Translations under genes and position numbers: made by a program | Origin: Hirsutella rhossiliensis | Lineage: Eukaryota > Ascomycota > Sordariomycetes > Hypocreales > Ophiocordycipitaceae | Assembly (NCBI RefSeq): GCF_020360975.1 | Contig: NW_025408668.1 | Coordinates: 7,192,001 to 7,256,000 of the forward strand | Reading direction: 5' to 3' | Length of the DNA: 64,000 nt | In this document: positions 31,878 to 43,900 of the stretch, one piece after another | Numbering within the stretch: the stretch's first letter is position 1 | Layout of the letters: each line of letters starts with the position of its first letter | The notes under the pieces: generated by a model | What the model saw: only the letters and a program-made list of their open reading frames with translations | Told to the model about the DNA's origin: nothing | Databases searched by the model: none

Positions 31878-31984
31878 TCAGTTTGGCTGGTAGTCACACA
31901 CACTGCACACACGAACACACTCTCTCAAGACTCATACAGTCACACGCAGGCAGATGAGGTGAAGCAGACAAGACCTGCGGCAAC

Positions 31985-34900
31985 ATGAAGAACACACCAT
32001 CGATGCCGCGGCCCCCCATCACGCAGCTCCGGCCACTGCATTCTCACCAACAGTCTTCCGACCAAGAGCTGGAAGCACCATTGTCAGAAGTACAATATCG
32101 TCTTGACCATGATCCTCAACTGCTGCACCGGCCAAGCCCTCTCAAACCAAGACCCGACGAGGACACAACCATCAAAGCCTTTGTAAAGCTCGTCTCCCGC
32201 ATAGTGATCCTCGACCCTGGCGAGGCGTACTGTATCCAAGACTCGGCACGCGGTGGCTTCATCTTAGCTCGTTCCGTCAGCGCAGGCCCCGACGAGGAGG
32301 AGGAAGGAGCCTTTAGCTTCATTGACTGCGAGGATGGTCATGACATTCCAACTGACTTTTCGATTGGTGAGGGAAAGGTGAGTCGGCCTGGAGGAAGCCA
32401 GCGAGCCAAGGTGAAGAGTCACAAGTGTAGCGGTTCATGTGGCTAACACGCAACTCAGGCCTTGCAGCTTCATATCGATGTGATAACCAAACAAGTACGG
32501 TTGACCGCGCAGGCCAATATCATACCTTCGGCCGCTCTCGAGGCTCTGGGTCGCATGCTGGACGACCTCATCCTCGGTCTGCAGCAAGATCAAGGTAAAG
32601 GCGGTAAATGGACGCAACCTTCTGTGCTCAATTTTCCACCAAAGGCCAGACCCCTGCCTTTGTTCCCCCAGGAGCCGAGCTGCTCAAACAGCCTGCGGGA
32701 CCAAGGGAGTGAGAGTGATGGGGATGAGCCGGCTTTACTTCACCAGTGGTTTGAGCAACGCGCGGTAGAAAATCCTCATAGGACGGCCCTGGACTTTCTC
32801 GTGTGCCTCGAACGCGGCAAGAGAATCAAGTATACATATCAGCAGGTGGAAAACACAGCCAACGCGCTGGCGGCTAAGCTGGTTCGCACATGTGCACGGT
32901 CACAGTCGCAACCGTCCATCAAGACCGTTGCCGTGCTCATGGGACCCTGCCCAGAGCTGTACATCAGCTATCTGGCTGCTCTTAAGGCCGGCATGGCCTT
33001 CTGTCCCATTCCCGTGGACGCCCCTGAAGAGAGAAAGGGGGCGCTGATAGCAGATCTGAAGCCAGCTGCTCTTGTCGTGGCCGCATCAACGCAGCCCGGG
33101 TCAGCGTCGTCGTGGTGGCCTACCGCGACTACTATGATTAACGTGACTCCGTATCTTGCAGCATGCGACGTCAAATCGGAAAGACACTCATTTCCATCAT
33201 CATCCGCGGCGGAGACTGACGTGGCCTACATCCTATACACGTCAGGAACCACTGGCATGCCGAAAGGTGTAGCCGTCAGCCACATTTCCGCAGCATGCAC
33301 CGTCTCCGCCCTGAGCGCTCACTACGGATTTGTCTCGCCAACATCATCATTATCCAGCGAGCCCATCAGATGGTTCCAGGGCGCGGCGCCGACCTTCGAC
33401 ATATCCCTCTTCGAGATCTTCTGGACACTCAGCACCGGGTCGACTCTCTGTTGCGCCCCGCGTGAGTTCACCCTGCAGGACATTGACAAGGTCGTTACGA
33501 CCTTCGAAGCCGACATAACCAATATCACTCCCAGCTTCGCCAGCCTGCTGGACCCGTCGTCGATCCGCGGTCTGATGCTCGGTGGGGAGACACTGAGTCC
33601 ACGCCTCCTGCGAGACTTTGCACGCTACAACCCTACTGCAGGCGATGACAACCATGGGCATACGCTCAGCGGAATCTACAACGGATACGGACCCACGGAG
33701 ACGGCCATCTACTGCATCGCCCAGGCCCATGTCCCGGAAGAACAGCGAGGTTCTGTGCTCGGAACGCCTCTCGCGACGTGCGGCAGCCTCATCGTCGAGG
33801 AGCGGATTCAGACCCAGGCCCAGGCGGTAAACTTGGAGCCCGTGCCCATGGGCGCGATAGGAGAGCTCGTAATCACTGGTCCGCAGGTGAGCAGAGCGGG
33901 CTACCTCAACCGTCCCGACGAGACGGCGTGCGCCTTTGTCGACGATGCGCGATGGGGTCGGGCGTACAGAACCGGCGACCGAGCCAGAATCGTGTGGGAC
34001 CCCCGTGGCGAGCCCATTGTTGAATTCTTGGGCAGGATATCCGATGATCAGGTCAAGCTGAGCGGAAGACGCGTGGAGCTGGGCGAGATTGAGAGTGTGC
34101 TGGCGAGCAAAGTGGAGGGCATACGGGAGACGCTCTCTTGTGTCTGGAAACAGCAGATTTCCGAGACCGGCTCGGAGAAGGTTGTGAGTCTTGTTGTCCT
34201 TGAGCCGCATGCCGACGTGGGCTTTGAGCTTGTCCACCAAAGGTGTCTGGAGGCCGCACAACGGCACCTGCCGGACTACATGAGGCCCTTTAAGATCCTA
34301 CAAGTCGACACGCTCCCCAAGTCTGCGTCCGGGAAGGCCGATCGCAAAGCAGCTTCGGCATACGTGCGGGAGACACTGAAACAAGAACATCAACCGCGGC
34401 GATCGGAGCCTGCTCAGGACGAAACCACCGAGCCTGTCGGACCCCTGTCGGGCCCCGAAGACGCCAAGCTGGAAGAAGAGCTCCTCTCTATCGTGTCCGG
34501 CATTCTCGGTGATAGCTCCGCCACTACCAAGATCACAATCACGGCCACCACGCCACTTGCAGAGGCTGGCATGGACAGTCTCCGCGCAATGAGACTTTTG
34601 CGCGATCTGAGGAAGCAATGGCCCAGCTCTGGATCTACAGCACATCAACATCAGCATGCGCGTCTGCAGCCATCACTAGCCCTGCTTCTCGACTCGGGAG
34701 CCAGCGTCCGCTCCGTCTTCTTCCCCTCGACGCGAAATGTCGATGGCGAGGCCAAGCTAGAGGCCAAGGAGGCCGACATACGAAGGAAACTCGCCGACTT
34801 CTCCTCCAGATACGTGTCGGAGGCACTCGACAAGCTCAATCTCGCCAGCGAGGCTGACATCGAGATGGTTCTGCCCACAACATCCACGCAGAGCCAGTTG

Positions 34901-37900
34901 GCCGTGAGCTTCGCTATGGATAGGCGCAACTACATCAGCCATTCTGTCTTGAGGCTGAAGCCGGACGTCTCGGCCGAGGCACTGAAGGAGGCCGTCGAAA
35001 AGGTCGTATCCAAACAGGCCATCTATCGATGTGCAATGCTTCCATGTGACGATTCCCTATCACCCTTTGCCCAGGTCATCCTGACGCCTGAGGCATGGCA
35101 TCGGTTGGCCAACAGCGCGAGTCGGGTCGTACACAGGAGAGCAAGTGCAAGTCGTGCTGCTGGTGATGCGAAAGTGTGGCTCGACTTGGCCGAGGAGAAC
35201 ATTACTCTCGATTCGCAGAGGCTGTACCATATACAGGTCATTGAGCCGGACTCGGATCCCGAGTTCAACGCTGGTAGCACTGGTCTCTTGGTCATCAGCG
35301 TTGCCCACTGCATCTGCGATGGTGCCTCACTCGAGGTGCTCATGAGCGACATAGCCAGGCAGTATGCTGGCTTGGAACCTCTCCCGAGACAGAGCATCTA
35401 CGAGGCGGTATTGGAGTGGGCCTCGAACGTGGACCCCGAGACGGACAAGCTGTGGCGAGAGTCGCTGAAAGGTTGGGAAACTGAAAGTTTTGGTGCGTTA
35501 AGCGGTAACAATGTCAAGTCATCTGCTGCTGGTACAGACTGTGGACATGGAATGGTCCAATACGCGAGTGAGCTGCCGTGGCAGGTCCTGGAGGACAAGA
35601 GTAGGGCCCTGGGTGCGTCCCCCTTGTCGATCCTCCAGGCGGCCTGGTCCATACTCCTGCATTTGTTCTCTGAGGCAGACACGGGAGACATCACCTTCGG
35701 AAGCGTCATATCAGGCCATGGTCTCTCCGCACACGCGCCCACCTTCTCCGTGGTGCCCTGTCGCGTGGCCCTTCCCGAGAACCAGACTATCGGAGAGCTT
35801 GTCGGCAGCCTTACAAGTCACTCGAGGTTTGCGCAAAGCCACCGGCATACATCCTTTGGCATCTTCAAGACGCTGCCGTACAACACTGCCTTGGCCCTAC
35901 AAGCATATTCTCCGCCGGATCCTCCGCCTGAACACGGTCTTGGGGAGACTGTCCCTGTCCTCTGGACCGGAATCCGGAATCCGGCTGTACGTTACGATTT
36001 CGCTGTCTTCGCCGAGATCTTTCCGACAGATCCTCACTCCCCGGACCGGAATGTGCAGTTCAACAACATGACGTTCAAGCTCACATACCGCGAGGATGCC
36101 CTCTCAGAGCTCTCGGCGACATGCATCGTAAAGCAACTTGCAGCACTTACGGAAACCATGCTTGGCTCACTCCCGGAGGACATGGTCCAGGGGCTGCCGG
36201 CACGTCTGCCTAGGAGCTTGCTGTCTGCCGAAGGGACAATTCCGGTTCCAACTGAAAAGAAGGAAGAAAAAACCCAGCAGAGCCAGGATCGAGTTGAGCT
36301 TCTACACTCCCAGTTCGAGAACCAAGCCGCGTCAACCCCTGACCTTCTGGCCCTAAGCTTCTACACTTCACTAGACTCGCCTCCAACCGAGTTGAGCTAT
36401 GCAGAGCTTGACGCCAGGGCCAATGGCCTGGCAAAAATCCTGCGCGAGGAAGACGTAGACATCATCCCCATCTGTCTACAACGGAGCGTCGAACTCTACG
36501 TCGCCGTCTTGGCTATCTTGAAAGCCGGTTCGGCCTGGTGTCCTATTGACGAGACCTCGCCCGTGCAGAGACGGACCTCGCTGATCGCCAGGACACAAAG
36601 CAGGGTATTGCTGACGGCCACGGAGTCGCTACCGCTGGTTGAGCCCTGCCTTACCCACGAGAGTCTGGAGGGCGTGCGCGTAATTCTTGTCGACCAGTAC
36701 GCGAACCAGAAGACGTCAGTGAGAGCTGATCCGCGCCACGGCATCTTATCTTCACACGATCTCGGTGGGCAGGATCTGGCTTACCTTCTGTGGACCTCGG
36801 GCACCACAGGTGAGCCAAAGGGCGTCATGATCCAACACGCCGCGGCGGCACAGGCCATGCGCGACCTGCAAATCCAAGTTGAGCACGATGAGAAGACCGA
36901 GCAGGTACGCACACTGCAGCTGTCGGCATACAGCTTCGACGTCTTTGTGCAGGACCTCTTCTACACCTGGGGCCTAGCGGGCAGCGTCATCAGCGGTACA
37001 AGAGAGCTGGTCCTGGGAACGTTTGTCGAGTTCATCTGGAAATCCCGTCCCACACACGCTCACCTCACCCCGTCGTTTGGCGCGAGCATCGTTGTCGACG
37101 AGATCAGGGGGTCAACTCTGCAGTACGTGACCTTCATAGGCGAGAAGCTAACAGAAGACGTCGCCGAAGCTTGGGCGACGCCCGGCATCACCACCCGCGC
37201 GTACAACACATACGGGCCGGCCGAGAACGCGGTCGTGTCCACTCTGAGGCGATTCTACGGCAAGAGCAGGGATCAGGCCAAGGCTGCCAACGTAGGCTTC
37301 CCCCTGAACCACTGCACGGCTTACGTCGTCCGCGAGGTCGAAATGCCACAAGACAAGCAGAAGCGCTGGGAGCTCGTCCCGCGATATGGAGTCGGCGAGC
37401 TGGCCCTGGGTGGCGCACAGGTAGCCAAGGGCTATCTCGGTAACGAGGCCAAGACGGCCAAGGCTTTCATCCAGGGAAGCCTCGGTGCCGACGAGCGTAT
37501 CTATCTAACGGGGGATATGGTGCGTCTCAACGACCACGGCTTCGAGTTTCTCGGCAGAAACGATGACCTGGTCAAGATCAACGGCATCCGCATCGAGCTG
37601 AGCGAGATCAGCGCGGCCTGTGCGAGCGTCAAGGACGAGGAGGCGGCTGTCGAGCACGTCGAGACGTTATATCTCCCGCGCCCGGAGGCTGATACCGACA
37701 ACAACAACAACAACAACAACAACAAAGTCGTCGTCACCTTTGTCTCTGTCAAGAAAGCCATTATTGACACGGGCAAGATCAGGACGCAGGTCTTCCAGAG
37801 GGCTAGGGACGTGCTGCCTGCGTATATGGTCCCCGGACACGTCGTCGTCCTGGACACGACGATGCCGAGGACCGCGTCTAACAAGGTCGACCGCAGGGCC

Positions 37901-40900
37901 CTGCAGGAGATCTACAGGGGGTCGGATCTGAATGCCCTGGCTGGAAGAGATAGCTCCGAGCGGTCTCCCGGCGATGGTCAGCAGACGAAGTCGCAATGGA
38001 CCGAGGAACAGCTTCCTATTCTTCAGACCATCGCCGACATCTTCAAGGTGGCAGTCGAACCCCTTTCTCCGGAAGATAGCTTGGCCGGCCTGGGCTTCAG
38101 CTCTCTACAGGTTACCAAGCTGGCGTGGTCGCTGAGACGGCAGCTGAAGTGCGCGGTTGGGGTTCTCGACCTCATGCGGTGCCAATTTCTCGGCGAGCTG
38201 GTCGACGTCGTACTCACCAAGCTTCCGTGTCAAAAGGCCCTACTTCCACAGTCCAGCGGTGCGATGTCGCCAGAAACACCTGCAAAGCATTCATGGGTGG
38301 CTTCCACCAAAGACATGCTGACCAGGAGGCTCCGCGGCGACATGCGGCCGCATGACACGTCGTACGTGCTGCCCGCGACGCCAATTCAGGAGTCACTCGT
38401 CGTAGAGACGATGCTTGAGCCCCGGGCGTACTGGGCGCATCGTGTGTTTGACTTGAGCCACCTGGGCGATGTCGACGGCCATCGTTTAAAGAACGCGTGG
38501 ATCGCGGCTGCCAGGAAATTCGACATACTCCGAACCATCTTCGTCCCCCTGACACAGCTGGACCTGGAACACAAAGAGGAGCATGACAATAGCATCATGT
38601 GGGCCCGCCAACAAGGGATCCAGTCCACTATCCTTCAGCTAGTCCGAGACGAGCCAACGGTGCGCTGGACTCGGCTGCCCAGTGATGAAGATCAAGATCT
38701 AGCCAGGTGGGCCGAGAAGCTACAGATGGAGTTGGCGCCGACAACAACAACCCAGCCCCCTTGGTCGGTCACATTTGCCGAGGGAGATGGCAAGGTGATG
38801 CTGAGTATGCATCACGCGCTCTACGACAACGTGTCGTCGGAAATCCTCCTCGACACCGTTGCAAAGCTCTATCAGAAGCAAGCCGGAGATGGCCATGACG
38901 GCGTGGTGCAACTCGAGAGGGGCATGGAGCTGGGTCTGCTGCCCACCGCTTCCGAGAGGGACGAGGCCGCCTCCTCGTGGAACAGTCGTCTAGCCGACCT
39001 CAGGAAGACAGCAGGCGCCCTGAACGCCCCTTTTCCCGACCTGACACAGTCACGACAAAAGCAGCCTCAGAGGATCTTCCTTTCAAGAAAGGCAATCCCT
39101 CCTTCATTCTTCACGTCTGCATCTGGGTCGCCCGCTCTCCCAACATTGTTCCAGTCCGCATTCGGGTGCGTTCTGGCGTCATACCTGGAGCTCAAGGCCG
39201 TCGTGTTTGGTCAGACCGTCTCGCAAAGGACTCTACACCCAGACCTCGCCCGCGTCATGGGCCCTGCCATGGCCACTCTTCCCGTGATTGTCCGCGCAGA
39301 TGCCCTTTCAGCCGAGGAGCTCTGGAGCGACATGGCCCGCGATTCTTCCAGCCTCTTCCAAAATGCACATAGCCTGCATCCCGTGGACATCAAGAAGATT
39401 CTTAACGAAGGCAGCGGGAGCAGTAACGCCCCCTTTCCGGGTCTCTTTGTCTACCACCCGGCCCCAGAAAGCGCCGAAGACGTCGAAAACAATACCGTTC
39501 AACAAATGTTTCGGGAAGTAGAGCAGGCACTGTCGCTCAATGTGGAACATCCCCTTGCCTTGAACATCTTCGAGGTCGACGGAGCTATGGAACTCACCGG
39601 CGACGGGCGCCACATCTCACAGGCGCAGCTGGAACTCATGTCGGATCAGATCGTCGACCAGGCCCGGGTCATGGTGGAGTCACCCCAGCTCCCTCTTGAC
39701 CAGCTTCAGAATAGAATGGGCCGCAGTCTCCTATCTATCAGTGGCGAGGCAGCTGCTGACAAGGTTCGCGCGGTTGACCCAACTGAAAGAGTCTCCCTGC
39801 ACGCGTCCGAGCATCCCGAATGGATTGCAGCCGAGGAACTCGCTTTTCAAGAGTCGGATGAGGACGACGACAAAATAGTCACCAAGACCATCACATACGC
39901 CCAGCTGGACATGCTCACCAATGTCATCGCTTCTAGGCTAGCATCTCACGAAGCTCGTCTCCAGTCCGATGACATCGTTGCTATATATATGGGCAGGGAC
40001 ATCAAGTCGCTCGCGGCAACCCTGGCCATCTTCCGGGCTGGCTACGTGTACCTTCCCGTGGACGAGGATCTTCCCCCGGCTCGGAAGCGACTCCTCGTCC
40101 GTGACGCCAAGGCAAAGCTCATCATCACCACGGAAGAGCTCTCCAGGGGCTTGGACTTGAACCTCGACAGTGATCCGCCGGCTTTGCTGATCCCGGATGG
40201 TGACGACGATTTCGACGTAATGCTGTCTTGGTCCGTGTCTCCGAGAAAGTTTGAAGCCAGCCACGGTGGTTACCTTCTCTACACGTCCGGTTCGACGGGC
40301 CGTCCCAAGGGCGTACGCGTATCCAACAGCAGCTTATGCCACTTCATTGCCTCCTTCAGCACCCGCATGATCGACTCCTCGCCCGCCACGGCCAGCCTGG
40401 GGGGCGCCGGCAAGTATCTCAACCTCACGTCCCGAGCCTTTGACCCCCACCTCACGCAGCTCTTTGTGCCCTGGTACCTGGGCCACCGCGTCGTCATCGG
40501 CAAGGACCGAACAGCTATTCTCGGCAGCTTGCAGCAAGTCATCAACGAGCTGGGCATCACACACTTTGGTTCCGTGCCCTCTGTGTTGACTCAACTGAGA
40601 CTGCGGCCGGAAGACGTGCCCTCGGTCAGGGTGGTGACGACCGGTGGAGAAAAGGCGTCGAGCGAGCTTTTGGACACGTGGACGAAGGGGTGTGATTCCG
40701 CTGACCAAGAGGGACAACAGCAAGCTGTCCTTTTCAACTTCTATGGGCCGACGGAGGTCACAATTGGCTGCCTAGGCCACGCCGTGAACCGCAATTCCAA
40801 CGCTCGCAATCTCGGGTTGCCACTCCAGGGCCTCGAGGCTCTGCTGTTGTGCCCCGGCACTGGTGATGAACAAACCCTTGCCAGGAGAGGACAGCCGGGC

Positions 40901-43900
40901 GAGCTCTGTATCGCCGGTCCGCAGGTGGCCATGGGCTATCTGGACAGACCTATCGAGAACGCCAAGAGCTTCCAGGCTACCTCGTTGCTGGGAGACGGCG
41001 ACAAGAGAATGTACAGAACAGGCGACATGATGAGGATGATGCACGATGGCACCCTCGAGTTCCTGGGCCGGGTGGACCAGCAGGCCAAGATCCGGGGTCA
41101 GAGGCTCGAGCTCGACGAGGTTGTGTCTTTCTTGAAGGAAGCCGCGGCCAACGAAGGTGACCTAGACTTTGCCGCCACGGTTGTAGCAAGTGGCAATGAC
41201 AGCTCGAACCAGCAGCAGCACCTGTTGGGCTTTGTGGCCCGTAAAGCGACGAGTCTCCTGAAGGGGGAGGCTGACGCCGAGGTTGAGCTACTCCAGAACC
41301 ACGGCCAGGCGCTAACGTCGTTGCTGGAGAGGATCAAGCAGAAATGCGAGGCTTGTCTCCCGGCCTTCATGGTTCCCACAATGCTCTGGGTCTCGAGGAT
41401 CCCCTACCTGGCCGCGTCGGGCAAGGTAGATACTAAGCTCCTGGACAAGCTGGCTAATGACTTTTTCGCTTCTCAACAAGGTCAAGACGGCCCTGCGTCC
41501 ACTGCCGCCATGGGTCCAGGTTGCGCTTTGGACGCCAAAGAGTCCGTAGTCGTCGCGGCTGTGGAGGAGGCTGTGGGCAGCAAAATCAACGCCACAGCGA
41601 CAAGCAGCATCCATCGCCTGGGCATCGACAGTCTCTCGGCTGTTCACCTGATGTCGCTCTTGAGAAAACGAGGCTTTTCCAAGCTTAACATGGCCGACAT
41701 CCTATCGTCCTCGTGCACAGTAGGGTCCACGGCTCGATTGGCCGACCGAGACTTGGACAGCAGAGCTCCGACGAGCATCACATCCGCATCCACGTCGCCC
41801 CATCAGCAGACGACAGACAGGCTGCAAGAGGTCAAGGCGCTCAGTATGGCGGATCTTGGCCCAGTCCCCGTCGGTCTCAGCAATTTGCAGATCGAAGCCG
41901 TCCTGCCCTGCCTGCCTCTACAATCCGCCCTTGTCGCTCGGTCCCTGGTATGGCTGAGCGCCAATGGTGATGGTGATGAGGATGAGGACAGAGCAGCAGT
42001 CGACGTCCCATACGTGGCGCAGTTCCACTACCGTCTTTCCCGCGGCACGGATTTCGCCAGATGGAAGAAGGCAGCCGAGCTAGCTGTCGCATCCGAGGCC
42101 ATGCTGAGGACCTGTTTCGTCCAGCGGGAGGACGATGGACGCATCTTCCAGGTTGTTCTCCAGTCGCCTCCTTGCTCGATATTTGAAGGCCAAGGAGGTC
42201 CGGCGGACATAGTGGCCCGAATGAACGTACGACCACCAATAATGCTGCAGGTTCTAGAGACAGAGAATTCTGAAGAGACTGTCGTTTCGTTGAAGATACA
42301 TCATGCCTTATTCGACGGCGTGGCTATCGACGTGCTCAGGAGGAGGCTGGAGCAGGGCTACGACGGACAAGACCCCATTCCTGCTTCAGTCAACAAGAGT
42401 CTCAATGTTCTGACGAACATCTCTGCTTACTGCTGCCTCTCGGATGCACAAATAGAATCCACAAGACGCTTGTGGCAGGCAAGGTTGTATGGTGTGCGGC
42501 CGTGCCGTGTCGGGGCCGACAGCGACAGCAACGGACATGGCACCATGGTTCAATCGACTCTGTGTCTTGCCTACACAGTTCCCCAGCTCAGGGCCAAGCT
42601 GCAGGCTCAGTCTCAGCAATCCGGCGCGTCGATATCAGCCTCTTCTGCTTTCCAGCTGGCGACCGCCCTCTGTCTAGCTCAACTTACTCGACAGACATCA
42701 GTCGTCTACGGCTTTGTCATGTCACTCCGGCCCCTAATTAACCACGTCGTCGACGGCGTGGATGAATTTGTCGGACCATGCCTCAACACCCTGATCCAGA
42801 CGCTCAGCCTTCAAAGAGGGAACGAGACTTTACCCGAGCTTGCTCAGAGAGTCCACGAGGCCCACATTGGTGCCTGCCAGGGCACAATGCCGCTCGTCAG
42901 TGCAGAGAAGGTACAGCGTTGGGCTGGATCCGAGGACAAGCTGTTCGACAGTCTGCTTAGCATCAACATTGTCCCCGCGGACGTGGAAACGAATGGCGAG
43001 CCTGAACCTGGACGCATGAGCGCTCTACGTACCCGGAGCAAGAGCGATATGGCCATGGCCATTGACGTCGATCTGCATGCAGATGGCAAGATTGTCTTGA
43101 CGCTTTCGTCGGATGGGTCCCTGACTGAGTCACAGCTGAATGAGGTTGGCCGGTTGTTTGAGAAGATCGTGTGCAGTTCTGCCGACAAGAGCGCGAGAGT
43201 CGAGCATTTTGTGCCGATGCACCACGACGTGAACTCTGTTGCTCCTAACGGCCATTGCACCCTCGGCGACGTTGAACGAGAACCGGGTTTGGCAGATGAA
43301 GGATATCAAGATGCCTTGGCCTGCGTAGAAGCAACCCTTTGCCGCCTCCTCCGTCTGAAGCCGTCTGACATATCGGACAAGGAGACTTCGCTGTACCAGA
43401 TGGGCCTCGATTCCATCACCGTTCTTTCATTCGTCAAACTTATCAACAGGTCAGAGAGCATCATTCTCACTTCTGATGCAGTCATCAAGGCTCGAACCAT
43501 CCGAGGCGCGGCAAGACTTGTCCAGGCGGCGAAGTTAAGAGCCGGCGCCACTGTCAATGGCAGTAGAAGACAATATTCAGAAGCCAGACGTGCCAACGCC
43601 GACAACGGCATGAACGACGAAGAGATTTACGACAAGACTCTGAGGAGACTGGCCAAGGACCTCATGTTCGTGGCGACACCGCTTCAGGAGGGCATGCTCA
43701 GTGCATCGCTGGCCATTGCGGGCAAGGCTTACACCTACGTCCACACCATCCAATTGTCCGGACATGCTCTCGGAGCAGACACTTCCAGCCTCGACAACTT
43801 CTTCGCCGCTGTCAGGGATACAGTGCAAGCCTGTGAGATATTGAGGACCCGTTTCATTTTCACCCAAGATGACGAGGCACCATGGGTTGGTGTTGTGTCT

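Larger units (their letters stand above)
31105..31984. promoter_or_regulatory. NRPS upstream region
   Basis: It holds the 3' side of the acyltransferase, a 66-bp tandem duplication (listed separately), a core GATA motif TTATCTGCG at 31581-31589, and a TATA-like element near 31872. The leader before the NRPS ATG is rich in CA. An open frame at 31260-31811 looks like a by-product of the duplication. Confidence 0.45.
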
